NCBI GenBank assembly: GCA_015039465.1
Contig: MU130600.1
Coordinates: 20,751 to 84,750 of the forward strand
DNA length: 64,000 bases
Reading direction: 5' to 3'
Origin: Phlegmacium glaucopus
Taxonomy: Eukaryota > Basidiomycota > Agaricomycetes > Agaricales > Cortinariaceae
Both the position numbers and the translations under genes were made by a program. The notes under the pieces are model-generated. The model ran no database searches. It worked only from the letters and a program-made list of their open reading frames with translations, and was not told where the DNA came from. Shown here in pieces: positions 45,710 through 58,298 of this stretch (positions are counted from its first letter, which is position 1; the number at the start of each line of letters is the position of its first letter).

Positions 45710-48269
45710 ATGAAGCGCGGACTTGAAGAAGAAGAGGTGTCTACAGAGCCGACTAGTCTCAAAAAGGCCAAAACAGTCAGCGATGGTAAACGGTCTGTTG
45801 AACTACTACCCAGCCCAGTTGTACAGGCCGATGAAGCGGAACACTGGATCAAGGTGGAAAAGAAGAAGAAGAAGAAAATAAGCAAGGCCGATTACAAAAC
45901 AGATGTATGTATCATTCTTTCTTGGTGAACTTGTTGTTGTCCCTTCACTTTTCTTTCTTTTTTCACATCAACGATCAGAACAGCCATTTGGATGCACGAG
46001 TTCCTTCCTGTTTCGAACTGTCCTTTTAAATGACGACTTATTACCTCCACAATCCACAGAATGCGCACCCACGCTTCATGTATTCTAATACCGAGATTGT
46101 CAAACGGCACCAGGCGATTACGATCGACGTGAGTTGTAGCTTTGCTTGGAGGTTGATATATGGCTGATTTGGTAATGTAGGACATAAGAGACCTCATTTT
46201 ACACCTCCTTGCGGATGCACCACCGCCAAATTGGCTTCGCATTGATGTAAGTCGTCCTTTTTTGCTGATCAAATTTGGTCCACTGAACATCCAAGCTATC
46301 TTTAAGAATGTTCGCATGATTCAAAAGGTCGTGACGCTCCTCATACCTGGGATAACCCCCGAGATTATCTCCTTACCTCCCTTTCCTACTTCAGCAACTG
46401 CCAACCCAAATATTCCGCTTTCCATACCCCTTCTGCCACCCCAATTGGATACAGCAGCCGCGAGTATACCCTTTATCGCCAGCACATTCAGCCATGCATG
46501 TCCAACACGTGCCCCAGGCGACCAAACTCGAATGCACAGCGTCCTCAGCTCGTTCTTTACCGGGCCTATCAGTGGCGAAGAAAAGAAAAGGAGACAAGTG
46601 CAAAAATTCCAATGTATGTTTACTTTTTTTCCTTTCTTTTTAACAACCTTGTGCAGATCGTTCATTGATTTCCTGTTATAGCAGAAAGTATCATTAAAGA
46701 TGATCCAACTCGTTACCTTTTAACACTGGAACAAATGATCGAGAATGATTATCCGATACCCTCTTATATGGCCGACGTATTCGAAAAACCTCTTGGTTGG
46801 GTAGAAACACCTGAACCGAAGGCTACTGCTGAATGCGGTTCTCCAAAGGTTTATGCTATCGATTGTGAGATGGTATGGTTTCCAACTGCCATGATGAGCT
46901 ATTGGGCTTGGACTGATGCGTTTAAAAGTGTGTCACGGAAGATGGCAAGGAATTGACACGAGTTAGTGTCATCGACTTTGCTTCTGGGATTGTCGTCTTT
47001 GATCAATTAGTAAAACCATCGAAGCCAATCTTGGATTATCTCACAAGGTAGGGTTCCCTTCTTCATTGCCCCCCTTGTACTCATTGAAATCAACAAATCC
47101 CATGTAGATGGTCAGGAATTACAGCCGAAGCCCTTGCCACTGTAACAACGACTTTGTCACAAGTCCAAGCCAATATCCTTCGACTCCTCTCACCACCTCC
47201 AATAAAAGCAAACCCCTTTTCCTCGCCTTCAAGTTCGAAAAAAATTACGCCCCCACCTCAAGCGCCTACGCCCATTCTGCTTGGCCACTCCCTTGAATCG
47301 GACCTAAAAGCGCTCAAAATATGCCATCCCCGATGCATAGACACTGCCATCATGTACCACCACCCACGAGGACGACCTCTCAAACCAGGACTTAAATGGC
47401 TCACGGAGAAATGGTGTGGACGGAAAATTCAAACAAGAGGCGAGGGAGGCCACGACCCGGAGGAAGACGCTCGTGCGTGTGTAGATCTGTTGAAGAAGAA
47501 ATTGGAAGAAGGTCCTGGGTTTGGAGAGTTTAAGACGGATTATGAGTCGATTTTTGAGAGGATGGGTAGGGCTACTTGGCGAGGCGGCGGTGGTGTCCCT
47601 GGAGGGATCAAAACTGCTGTAGTGGATCTTGGAAATCCGGGTGTTATGCATGGAAGCAAGGCTGATACTGCGCTTGGATGTAAGACTGATGACGAAGTGT
47701 TGGAGGGTCTGTTGAATGTGATACCTTCGCATCAGTTCATCTTTGGAAGATTCATGGCCTTAGCGAATACATTAGGCTGTAAGTCGTTTTTTTTAAAAAA
47801 AACATTGGTTCCCACATTTCTATCACTATACATAACTTATTTTTCCCTTGCAATCTTGCTGATGCATATTTTCCTCTTTTTTTTTGTAGGGGTAACACCC
47901 AAGGTGACTCCCGACAGTCTTCTCATACAGGCGCAATCATCTCCAACAACCCAAGACCCTTCCCTCGAACCAACAACACCTGCCATCCTAGGGCCCATCC
48001 TATCCGACCTAAACACCCACCTCAAAACACTACAAGATTCTCTACCCCCCCGAACTGCATTGATCATCTTTACAGGCCATTCAGATCCACGACGCATGTC
48101 CGCATTGAACATACGGAAAAGTGCATTTGACACGGCATATAAAAGTGGGAAGACACCAGAGGAGTTGGCTCAGGATGGAATGACCTGGAGTGCGAGTGAC
48201 GGGAGGGAGTTGGAGCGGGAAGTGGAGTTGGCGAGGAGGGGCTTGCTGTTTCTTGGGGTCAAGCAGTAG
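45710..48269 (+). CDS. Rex1-type RNA exonuclease (DEDDh)
   Basis: Nine exons, 45710-45904, 45979-45999 (21 nt), 46060-46128, 46181-46246, 46307-46613, 46682-46872, 46929-47047, 47108-47778 and 47890-48269, join in frame to 672 aa. A lysine-rich N-terminus (EKKKKKKISKADY) suggests nuclear import. A conserved middle has APPPNWLRIDN, KVVTLLIPGI and FSHACPTRAPGDQTRMHS. The exonuclease fold starts at VYAIDCEM (first Asp and Glu), then LLGHSLESDLKAL (second Asp) and GGHDPEEDARACVDL (His and last Asp). Rex1-like enzymes trim 3' ends of rRNA, tRNA and snRNA in the nucleus. Exon 2 uses an unusual GTTCCT donor, supported only by phase. The C-terminal extension after about residue 500 is typical of fungal members. 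Confidence 0.87.
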
Positions 48270-48934
48270 TTTTTTGGTTGGCTTTCATCATCCTTATGCT
48301 TTTACTTTCGGATTGCTTTGAATGTAGATTTTTTGTCTTGGATTAGTAGTGATTTGTTCTGTAAAACGCCTGCGGGGTTGTTGCATTACCAGTGAAAAAA
48401 AAACTTAAACTACGTTCACATCATTATGTTGTCAGTCTTCAAAGCTTCATACACCATAAAAGCTTATAGACGTGTCATGGACTGCTAGAATTGTGAGAAG
48501 CTTCCCATAGCGAATGGGCGCTAATTTTATATAAAAAACAGCCAAGCCAACATGACATCAGAAGATACAAAAAAAAAGCACTCCATACGAATAAACACAG
48601 GGGGGGAAAACCCCAAAAAAGATACACGCCATGTCTCTTATCCCATTTCATACAAACAGCCTGAGAGGTGACTAGTCCCTAAGAATAGATATGGCAAGTG
48701 CTTTCTTTATTTTCTACAAAGGAGGGAGAGTGTTATTAGCTGAGGGAATGAATGGATGATGATCGATGATTGAATGATCAAGCCGAGGCAAAAAAAAAGT
48801 AGAAATAAATCAGTGCGTAAAGGTATCAAATACAAGGTAGACCGAGTTTGGTTGTTTGATTATTTAAGGTCGAATCCGTCATGTCGGTCGGGTTGCCAAG
48901 TTATCACAAGGCCACTCTCCGCCCGCCCTCCTCT
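48270..48934. other. Convergent intergenic, 3' UTRs
   Basis: Between the exonuclease stop and the RBR ligase stop on the other strand. A- and G-runs near 48571 and 48601. No gene seen. Confidence 0.5.
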
Positions 48935-51268
48935 TCAATCCTCAGGATCATCAAAACCATCTACAACGACGTTCCATCTCCACCTGCCGTCCACAAATCC
49001 ATGGGCGGTGTCTTCTAAGACGATCTCATTTCGTTTGTGTACATAGACCTAGAAATGCAAATCGGACGTTTAGTCAAGAGTCCATGAAGAGGGGGACGGG
49101 AGATCTGGGATGGAAGGAAGAGACGTACGGTCTTGTTCGTCACCTGCTGCCTCAACGTAGGGATATTCTCAGCTTCGATAGGCGATTCCAATAGTTCAGA
49201 AAGATCTTCTACAGCTTTCTCCAGATCCCTATATATATGTTTAGAAAAAACCAACCATGAGTAAAAAAAAAAACAGTGAAAACATACCTCTGATTATCTT
49301 CAAACAAATCCTTCTCATTGCCCTTGGCAAGATAATAAGCCATAGCATACGTCCACTTCAACGTCGTCCTGCATTTATCTACTTCCTCAACCGCCTTTTT
49401 CATGAACTGTACTTCGATCCAGGTCAAGGCGGATGTTATCTGCATTTCTTCCATTTTCTTTTCGGTTTTGGCGTATAGGTCAAGAGCGAGTTTGGCGGAT
49501 TGTTCGTGGTTGGCCCAGCGGTTGTAGTACTGTTTGGGAGAGGTAGGTTTGAGGTGGTGGTGTTGTGGAGTTGGAAGGGAAATGATACGTACATGTAGAT
49601 AACGTTCAAGAGAAGCTCGGCTTTTGCTCTGTGCATCTCGAGCATCGATTCCGTTCTTTTCATCGTATCGATTGCATGAATACCATGAAGTACCGTGCTC
49701 GCTCCATGGGCCTGAAAGTAAGCAAAAAGAATCAGCCTCAAAGCTCGTCTCTATCCATGACATCCGAAAAAACTCACCCATACACACCCAACAAAACTCG
49801 TGTTTGCATTTCTTACACGTCATGTGGCTTTTAAGCAACGATAAGCAAAAAAAAAAAACCAAAACCACCAAAAAAAAGAAAATTATATACATACTTGCAT
49901 CCCCCATTCTTTTCAATCGTACTCTGGCAATTACTGCATTCCTTCGTATTGCTCTTGATCCAATTCGCCGTCTCACTATCATCCCTACATTTCTTGAGCC
50001 ACATCTTAGCAACACCACACACCACCGGTCGATGATCCGTCTCAATAGGACATCCGAAACAAAACTTGTGTTCTTTCCCTTGGAGTCCCAACCCAAACTG
50101 TTGACTCTGAGTTAACACCTGAGAACTGTCCGAATCTCCACCAATCCCACGTGCCCCACACGACACCGTAGGTACGACACTTGCCAAACTGGATTTGGAA
50201 GCCGCAGAGGGGCAGGAAACGGTGTTGGTACATGAAGGATAAGGACAAAACTTGAGGTTTGCATTACATCCTACGAAATGACGAACGAGGAGTTCTTGGA
50301 ATCGGGCCCAGGTTTTAAGGTTCTGTTCTTCCACTTGGGGATCTCCGATGGGAGCGCTGGGGTCGGGGACGAGAATAGTTTGTATGAACTTGTCTGGTGC
50401 TACGAGCGCACAGCCTTCTGCCATACAACGAATCGTGTGCTCGCTTTCGTCTTTGATCTTTGAGCTGACGTAGTCTGACCAACAGACCGAACAATAGGCG
50501 TGATCGCAGTCCAGTGAGAGGGTTTGGATGTTCGGTGCATCGTTGCAACAGATAGCGCAGATGAATGCTTCGTCTGGCTTCTTTAAAGAAGCCTTTTGGA
50601 CGGATTTTGGAACGGTGTTGTGGTTTGTGGAAGATGATTTGGCAGAGATGGATAATTTGGAACCGGAGGCGAATCCTAGAAGTTTGGAGCGTGAAGGTTG
50701 TTTGCGAGACGTAGATTGGTTGGAGCCATGGTTGCTTAGTGTGCGAGCAGGAAGAGAGGGAGAGGCAACTTCAGGTATAGTAACACCTGCAGCGACGAGC
50801 ATAGTCGTCGGATTATCCATGTATTTCTCGATAAGACGCTCCTTGCTCCATTTGTTATGTCGAAGCAACAAACTCGCTGAGCTCACCTATTTTCCCCGAG
50901 GGAAGGGTAGTTACTGGTTAGCAGAACAAAGGTGACACGGATCAAAACTCTTACATCGACACCTAAAATACCACAAATGTGGTCGATATCCTTTTGCATC
51001 AGTCTTTCCACTGCTGTCTGACTCAGAGATTCATAGTCGACCTCATAAGACTTGAGTTTGCCCTTTGATGCTACTTTATAATCTTCATTATCCATCTCCA
51101 TTCCATCATCCGAATCGTCCGTCACTAACAACCAAAAAAACATCAATGCCCGAGACGACAAGAGAGAAAAGTCAAAAGAGACTAACCCTCATCTTGGGTG
51201 CCGTCGAGCATCTCCTCATCGTCGTAGTACTCACCATCATCGTCTGAGAACTCGTAGTCTGATGACAT
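48935..51268 (-). CDS. Ariadne-type RBR E3 ubiquitin ligase
   Basis: Eight exons on the minus strand, 51268-51187, 51124-50955, 50886-49895, 49827-49778, 49711-49593, 49529-49288, 49228-49129 and 49048-48935, join in frame to 622 aa. An acidic N-terminus (MSSDYEFSDDDGEYYDDEEM) and a UBA-like segment (SASLLLRHNKWSKERLIEKY) precede RING1 (CAICCNDAP, DCDHAYCSVCW), the IBR (KFCPYPSC, KFCFGCPIETDHRPVVC) and RING2 (CSNCQSTIEKNGGC, NHMTCKKC, EFCWVCMG), which holds the thioester cysteine in NHMTC. The C-terminal helical Ariadne domain (YYNRWANHEQSAKLALD, WTYAMAYYLAKGN) follows. These ligases take ubiquitin from an E2 onto that cysteine and often work with cullin-RING ligases. The N-terminal acidic box plus Ariadne domain matches HHARI/Ari1. 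Confidence 0.92.
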
Positions 51269-51730
51269 CTTTTGTATATAGGATTATGAGTAGAGATTGG
51301 AAGTAGATCGATGAAGTCGTGTGGCTAGTGAGATGTGTAAGGAGTCACCGACCCCTCTTTATACTCACACGTGATCCGTTCGGCTGAGCCAGGCGATCAC
51401 ATGATCCGGAAGTGATTACGCCTGGAGTTCGCCTCTTCGACGATGATGTCGGCCGTTTAAGATCGATCATCGAAACGACAGTGAATATATACAAGCAAAA
51501 TCATTCGTCTTTTTTAAACAATTATAACAAGCCAGCACAGCTCAATTGTCGAGTAGTGCGGAAGCTTGACAATCACAAATGACATGGGTAATAAGGTGGG
51601 AAGGTCACCGTGATTTTTAGGGCGACCTCAGAGGTCAAGACCAGGATGGTAAATAAAGTAAACGTTAGGCAGAGATTGTACACAGAAAAAGAAAGACAGT
51701 GTCTTCCTACGATTTTTCATTTAAATCATT
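51269..51730. other. Promoter region of the RBR gene and lysyl-tRNA synthetase 3' flank
   Basis: A short head-to-tail spacer on the minus strand. TTTATACTC near 51358 may be part of the RBR promoter. No gene seen. Confidence 0.4.
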
Positions 51731-54081
51731 CTAAACTTGACCGGACACTCCAAGTGGTTGTTGTCCATCCACCACTGCAGTTGCATGAGGCGGCGTCACA
51801 TCTGGTTTCATGGCAGGGAAGAGAAGCACTTCCTTGATATCTGAAAATGATTCGAGTAGGCGAAGATTAGATATGCTGTATGATTCAAGGGTAGGAGGAA
51901 GGTACGTACTCGTCGAGTCTGTCAAAAACATGACAAGGCGGTCGATGCCCATACCCCATCCACCTGTAGGCGCAAGACCGTGTTCAAGACTACAAAAATA
52001 CCATCATCAACTCGCATATAAGCAGCATGATAATGAAAGGACGTACGCGTCAATGAAAGTTTCATCAATTCCTTGAGCTTCATCATCACCCTGTTCCTTC
52101 TGCCTTGCCTTCAAAAGAACCCATAAATCAGATATCAATGTAAGATGATAAAGTGAAACTCACCTGCTCCTCGAAACGCAACCGCTGCTCAAACGGATCG
52201 TTCAACTCCGTATACGCATTACAGAACTCTTTTCCACACATGAAACCCTCAAATCTTTCACAAAGTCCAGGTCGAGAACGATGCCACTTGGCAAGGGGGG
52301 ACATAACTTGAGGATGGCCGGCTAGAGACAGATGTCTGTTAGCTGGTAGTTTTTTCCCCCAGGTTTTGATGAGATATGACTCACTGATAAATGCAGGAGA
52401 GACGCAAAGAGGTTCAATAAATTCTCCGACGAGCTAAAAAGACGTATTAAACTTTTGGGCACGAGGGCGACGCAGAGAAAAATGTACCTTGTCGAGCATA
52501 CGAGCATTAGTGCGAGGCTCGCTACAATCCACATTGTGCTACAAACAACCCTGTCATTACAAAGCAAAGCAGACAGAAAACCGGATAACAAACCTTGACA
52601 CAAAGACCTCTCAAAAACTTATTCGTCTCATCCGTGTGCAGCTGATCCCCAGGCGGGAAGGTCACTCCCAACTTCTCCTCCAAAGTCCCAATCATATCAT
52701 ACCTCTTCCAAGGTCTCTTAAAATCCAAGATCAACTCTCTAGCACCTTCCTGTGCCTTGTTCCCATCAGGATGATAGACAACCGTCGTCTTCCCACCTGT
52801 CAAAGATTTAACCAGCCCTTCCAACATAATCTCTGTGATATCCATCAAATCCGACATATCAGCATAGGCCATATAGAATTCACAGATCGTGAATTCGGGG
52901 TTATGCGTTAGATCTATTCCTTCATTTCTAAACACCCTTCCAATTTCATAAACCCTATCCAATCCTCCAACAACAAGCTCCTTGAGGTATAGTTCAGGTG
53001 CGACACGCAGATAGAGGTCGAGGTTCAAATCATTATGGTGCGTTACGAATGGTTTAGCAGTAGCACCTCCTGCAAGCATAGACATCATAGGTGTTTCAAC
53101 TTCCATGAACCCCATGTCATCCAAGAACCGTCGAATGTAGTTGAGAATCCGACTACGGGTGATGAAGAGTTTACGAGTGGTATCGTTCATGATGAGGTCT
53201 AGGTAGCGCTTGCGATAACGGGTTTCTTGATCTTTTAAGCCAAAGTGGCCAGAGGGAAGTTGGTGGAGGTTGGGTGCAAGGAGGGTCATTGTGGACGGTG
53301 ATATACTGAGTTCGCCCATCTTACTGCGGCATGGGTGACCGACGACGCCTACGATGTCTCCTCGCTTGAAATGCTCGTGTGTTGCTATAAATCCATCTGG
53401 ATCTTCTGCGTCTCTATATAACAAAAGGTATATAATTGTATCGAAAGAAATAGATGAACTTACTGTCGACTAGCCATAATCTGGACTTTAGTTCCTTCTC
53501 CATGTAAATCGTAGAACTTGAGCTTGGCACCACTAGCTCTAATATTATGAATACGACCAGCCAAGCTCTCTGTAACAGTTTCAAGTTTAGTTCCAACTGG
53601 TACTGGTGTCGTCCCTTGTGGACCGTAGGTCTCAACATAAGACGTCAAAGAACGCGAAACGTGGAACTTGTGAGGGTATGGGTTGGGAGATTGGTTTTGC
53701 TTGAGTTCCAAAATCTGACGACTTCTTATCTCGTAGTATTGCTGTAGGAAGTACGGAAGGGGATCTTTATTTTCATTGTCATTTAAAGTTGTTTTACTAC
53801 TTACGTTCGGGTTGAGATCATTTTCATTGGGACCTGCAGCGGCGGCGGCAGTTTCGGTAGATGCGGCTGCCGCAGGAGCCTTGCTAGCCTTGGAAGCATC
53901 CTTAGTTCTTTGTTTTTCACGACGCTTCAATTCCCTTTAAATCAAAGATCCATCGATCAATCCAAAAAAAAATTCTTGAGAAAAAAAAAGATTTAATCAC
54001 TGACTGCTTCGAGATCATCTCGCCTGTAATAGGATCCTTATGAGTACCTGCAGGTGTTGGGCCTGTATTTTCTGAAGCCAT
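51731..54081 (-). CDS. KRS1: Lysyl-tRNA synthetase, cytosolic class II
   Basis: Ten exons on the minus strand, 54081-54005, 53934-53805, 53741-53464, 53413-52594, 52538-52488, 52433-52385, 52321-52164, 52108-52047, 51989-51910 and 51840-51731, join in frame to 604 aa. A Lys/Ala-rich N-terminal extension ([17 protein letters not shown]) typical of eukaryotic enzymes precedes the OB-fold anticodon domain ([20 protein letters not shown]). The class II core shows motif 1 ([10 protein letters not shown]), [20 protein letters not shown], motif 2 ([20 protein letters not shown]) and motif 3 ([16 protein letters not shown]). It attaches lysine to tRNA-Lys. All introns are 40-65 bp. It is divergent from the first wax-synthase-like gene, with 385 bp between their starts. 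Confidence 0.95.
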
Positions 54082-54300
54082 GGTTCGACAAAAATATAAG
54101 GGGTAGTATCCTGGAGATTTGGGAAATGATAACGGTCGAAGAAGCCTGAGCATCAACTTGCGCGCGGTTGATTTAAATTTTATGAGAAATTCTGAGATCG
54201 AGTCATGTCATCACGTGCATCCTGATTGCAGTAATTTTGTCTCACGGGTCAGTCGAGGGCACAATGCCACGGGAGTTCAAATTCGTAGAGTTCAACGCGT

Positions 54301-54374
54301 CCTTTGACCTCCTTCTAACCTCCTTTGACCTCCTCTGACCTTCTTTGACCTTTTCTCTAACCTCTTTTGACTTG
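54301..54374. repeat. Pyrimidine-rich tandem repeat (CCTTTGACCT-like)
   Basis: About seven degenerate units of the form CCTCCTTTGA / CCTTCTTTGA in the divergent promoter between lysyl-tRNA synthetase and the first wax-synthase-like gene. Confidence 0.75.
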
Positions 54375-54466
54375 TGAAATGAAACTTTATTTAACTCTTT
54401 GGTTCAAAAGGCTCGTTCAGCGCCCCCCAGTCAGTTCAGAGTCTGGGGTTTCCACTCTAGCCAACA

Positions 54467-55675
54467 ATGAGAGGAAAGTACGACCCCAACCCAGCCCCCC
54501 TTATCGGCTTGATCTTCCTCGTCCTAATCCTCGGCCTCACAAACCACAACGGAAAATCATCTCAGAGGTCCCACTGGTTATTTTTCATTGTAATAGCTTC
54601 GCTATGCATCTACATGGTCTTTTTCTGTGCTTCGTCAGACCCGCCGGCAGATTATCATCCCATAGCTCCTGTCACCACTCTTTTCTTCATGTCTTCGGAT
54701 TACATCCTGCTCCGGAAATACCAACCTGAACTCCAACCTTTAGGGCAGAAACCTCTTTCAGAAATGCCATTAAAGGAAAGACTGTGGTGGGCTACCAGTC
54801 TTGCAGGGAATACACGAGGTATTGGGTGGACTCATGAGCCGACGCTGCATATTCCGCCCCGTCCATCGAGCACTCGAGGGAAATTCATTATATCACAGCT
54901 CATGTGGCTGGTCATCTACTTCTTCCAATTCGATCTCAGCAATATACTCATCCGCAAAAATCCATGTTTCGCCACTGGAGGTCCATCTCTGACCGCTTTT
55001 GGTTGGTTATGGCGTTTGACGGCATTGTTACATGTATCATCAGCATACAGCATGCTGTCGATGTTCTACATAGCGTACAGCATCATCTCTGTTGCTATAG
55101 GAATATCGGAGCCTCGAGATTGGCCTCATCTTTTCGGTTCGCCTTTAGATGGCTACACTGTGCAGAACTGTTGGGGGTGAGTTAATTCATTTTTCATAAA
55201 TATATCACACTTGTCTGAAGATAATTCTATTTACAGTCGTGTCTGGCATCAAATGTTGAGAAAACTGGTGACAGGTCATGCCAATTTCATCAGTAAACGG
55301 CTACGTTTACGAAAAAGCACTTTCACGACCTGCTTCAAGTTATTCATAGCCTTCTCCGTGTCGGGCCTAATTCATCATGCTGCCGAATACATTCTCTATC
55401 AGAAATGGGATGGCCACTCTGTGGAATTCTTCCTGTTGCAAGCTGTCGCAATCACTTGCGAAAATATGATCATAAAATTGGTTGCAAGAGCAGGATTCTC
55501 TTCGAAGCCCAATCGTTTCTTCAAGTTCATCGGATTTTTATGGGTGTTTATATGGTTCGCTTATACCTTGCCGTTATGGTTGGACAAGCAGAGTCGCGCA
55601 GGGCTTATGGATAAGCAATTCAACTTTAGTTTCATTTTGGGTCTTTGGAGCGGTGATTGGACACTAAGTCAGTAA
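54467..55675 (+). CDS. Wax-synthase-like MBOAT acyltransferase, copy A
   Basis: Two exons, 54467-55176 and 55237-55675, join in frame to 382 aa. It is a multi-span membrane protein: LIGLIFLVLILGL, WLFFIVIASLCIYMVFF, LMWLVIYFFQFDLSNI, MLSMFYIAYSIISVAIG. The hallmark segment PLDGYTVQNCWG-RVWHQMLRK spans the splice, followed by FIAFSVSGLIHHAAEYILY, which contains the presumed catalytic His, and WFAYTLPLWLD. This arrangement fits the wax synthase/MBOAT_2 group, which transfers acyl groups to alcohols or terpenes in the ER membrane. The actual substrate is unknown. It is one of three tandem copies whose flanks, including about 100 bp after the stop, are also duplicated. Confidence 0.8.
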
Positions 55676-56620
55676 CTATTTACATAGCCATCTCGAGTGT
55701 AATATTTGCCGCTTGGCATCTGAATTAATTGGTGTACCTCCCCACAACCAAGATCATCACCAGACACTACTCGCTTCACGAGAGGGAAAGCCATTGAAGT
55801 CCATAATCAGCATCAGTAACTTAGCAATTTACTTTCTCACTTTTTCCTGCGTTTTACCTCTTTGGAGAGTTCAACTAGTTGTAAAGGTTGTGAAGCCAAG
55901 ATGTATTGGAATACAACGTGCAAATACAATACAAAACCCATAAGCGCCCAATACGGAAACGCCGTCGCTCACCCTAAATATGTATGATTTCATTCCTGCG
56001 ATTACCATTTTTTGTAATGGCTTGCGGTGCATTCCACACCGCCGCCAATATATTCTTATTTCACGAGCATTCGTGCTCTCCTTTTCTTATCCTTTTTTAC
56101 CTCGTCCTATTGTATATTAATAGTCTAACTATTAGCAGGCACATTCAGTTTGTGCCTGCTCATTATGTATATAAACCATGTGATATAGTTATTCTGAATC
56201 AAGCTCACTCAGTCGTTTGCCTAGCAAACAACTGAGGTGTTATCTTTACTTTTTTACCTACCCTTATTATTTCTTTACCTAGTTTCGTACTACTAGGTAT
56301 GCATTAAATAAATAGCAGTCGTTTTCCTAACAAACGACTGAGTTTCGTACTAGTAGGAATCCAACAAAACGTTACCTATGAAATCTCTTCTGGATCCACA
56401 AAATGAGCGACCATGTAAATGTTGTCACGTACATTCCTATTGCGGTAGCGCTTTCTCACGGTCGGTTAAGGCAACAATGCCTTGGAAGTTCGTACATAGA
56501 ATTCAAAACCAATTCAAAACCGTCCTCAAATGAAATTATGTAACTTTTTTGGTTCAAATGTCAGGGTCATTCAGCGCCCTCCCGAGTCAGTTCAGAGTCT
56601 GGGTTTCACTCTAGCCAACA
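55676..56620. other. Spacer between copies A and B
   Basis: Starts with the 3' flank shared by all three copies (CACCAGACACTACTCGCTTC and GGGAAAGCCATTGAAGTC). An AT-rich middle holds hairpin repeats at 56200-56360, and it ends in the shared leader CACTCTAGCCAACA. No gene supported. Confidence 0.6.
56206..56360. repeat. Paired CAGTCGTTTG hairpins with short direct repeats
   Basis: AGTCGTTTG-CCTAG-CAAACAACT near 56211 and AGTCGTTT-TCCTAAC-AAACGACT near 56313 are inverted repeats. The second is bracketed by AGTTTCGTACTACTAGG and AGTTTCGTACTAGTAGG. A related but imperfect form (CAGTCGTTTAGCTACTCGCA) recurs at about 59898. Confidence 0.7.
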
Positions 56621-57828
56621 ATGAGAGGAAAGCACGACCTCAACCCAGCCCTTACCGGCTTGATCTTCCTAATCCTAACCATCGGCCTCACAAACGACAA
56701 CGGCAAACAATCTCAGAGGTCCCACTGGTTATTTTTCATCGCATTAGCCTCCTTATGCATCTACATGGTTTTTTTCTGTGCTTCGTCAGACCCTCCAGCG
56801 GACTATTATACCATATCCCCCGTCACCGCGCTTTTCTTTAGGTCTTTGGATCACATCCTCCTCCGAAAATATCAACGTGAACTTCAACCTTCAGGACAGA
56901 AACCTCTTTCAAAAATGCCATTAAAGGAAAGACTGTGGTGGGCTACCAGTCTTGCAGGAAATACACGAGGTATTGGGTGGACTCATGAGCCGACACTGCA
57001 CATTCCGACTCGTCCATCAAGCACTCGAGGGAAATTCGTTCTATCACAGCTCATGTGGCTGGTCATCTACTTCTTACAATTCGATATCTGCAATATATTC
57101 ATCCGCAAAAATCCATGTTTCGCCACTGGAGGTCCATCTCTGACCGCTTTTGGTTGGTTATGGCGTTTAACGGCATGGTTGCATGTATCATCAGCATACA
57201 TCCTGATGTCGATGCTCTATATAGCGTACAGTATCATCTCCGTCGCTATAGGTATATCGGAGCCTCGAGATTGGCCTCATCTTTTCGGTTCGCCTTTAGA
57301 TGGCTACACTGTGCGGAATTGTTGGGGGTGAGTTGATTTATTTTTCATAAATATATACCACATTTATCTGAAGATGATTATATATACAGTCGTGTCTGGC
57401 ATCAAATGTTGAGGAAACTGGTGACAGGTCATGCTGATTTCATCAGTAAACTGCTACGTTTACAAAGAAGCACTTTCACAACCTGCTTCAAGTTATACAT
57501 AGCGTTCTCCGTGTCGGGTCTGATTCATCATGCTGCTGAATACATCCTCTACCAAAAATGGGGTGGCCGCTCTATGGAATTCTTCCTGTTGCAAGCTACC
57601 GCGATTATTTTCGAAAATGTCGTCATAACATTGGCTGCAAGAGTAGGATTCTCTTCAAAACCCAATCGTTTCTTCAAGTTCATAGGATTTTTATGGGTGT
57701 TGACATGGTTTGCTTATACCTTGCCATTATGGTTGGACAACCAGATCCACGCAGGGCTTATGGATAAGAGATTCAATTTTAGTTTGATTTTGGGTCTTCG
57801 GAGCGGTGATTGGACACTAAGTCGGTAA
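56621..57828 (+). CDS. Wax-synthase-like MBOAT acyltransferase, copy B
   Basis: Two exons, 56621-57327 and 57390-57828, join in frame to 381 aa, with the intron at the same codon as in copies A and C. The same membrane plan and motifs are present: PLDGYTVRNCWG-RVWHQMLRK, then SVSGLIHHAAEYILYQKW with the candidate catalytic His, and WFAYTLPLWLD. It differs from A and C mainly by scattered substitutions (for example GRSMEFFLLQATAIIFENVV where A has GHSVEFFLLQAVAITCENMI), so the copies are recent but not identical. No internal stop. Probably an ER membrane acyltransferase with an unknown substrate. Confidence 0.8.
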
Positions 57829-58298
57829 CTATTTACATAGCCAACTCAGGTGTAATGTTTGCCGCCTTAGAATCTGAATTTATTGCTGTATTCTTCAAGT
57901 TCTACAGCCAAGATGATCACCAGACGCTACTTGCTTCAGGGGAAGGAAAGCCATTGAAGTGCATACTCAGAGTCATAGCAGTCGTTTCAGCGCAGCCTCT
58001 GAAACCACCCGGGTCTGCAGGTCTCCTCGATTTGGATCTCAAAGGTGAGCGGGATTGGCCAGAGCTTGGGTCTTGATAAGATTGACCAGAAGTCCGGGCC
58101 CAATCACGGTTCGAGTGAAAAACGGATACTTATGTAGTTGAGATGGCAGATCTTAGATGAAGCAGGGCCCAATATGTGGGATGCGGGAATATGATTCATC
58201 AGAGAATCGGAATGTATCCATTTATTAATTTCCATAAAATACAAGCTGCAGTCAAAGGGGGGACTTGACTGGGTGGCGAGAGACAATGACTAAACTGT
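57829..58298. other. 3' flank of copy B
   Basis: Includes the duplicated flank (GATCACCAGACGCTACTTGC, GGAAAGCCATTGAAGTGC). A short plus-strand frame at 57810-58076 is not supported as a gene. Confidence 0.5.

Noticed and set aside
54367..54729. Overlapping plus-strand frames across the wax-synthase-like genes (also 54801-55185 and equivalents in copies B and C)
   Set aside because: Alternative frames of the same exons; the chosen frame carries the membrane segments and the motif across the splice.
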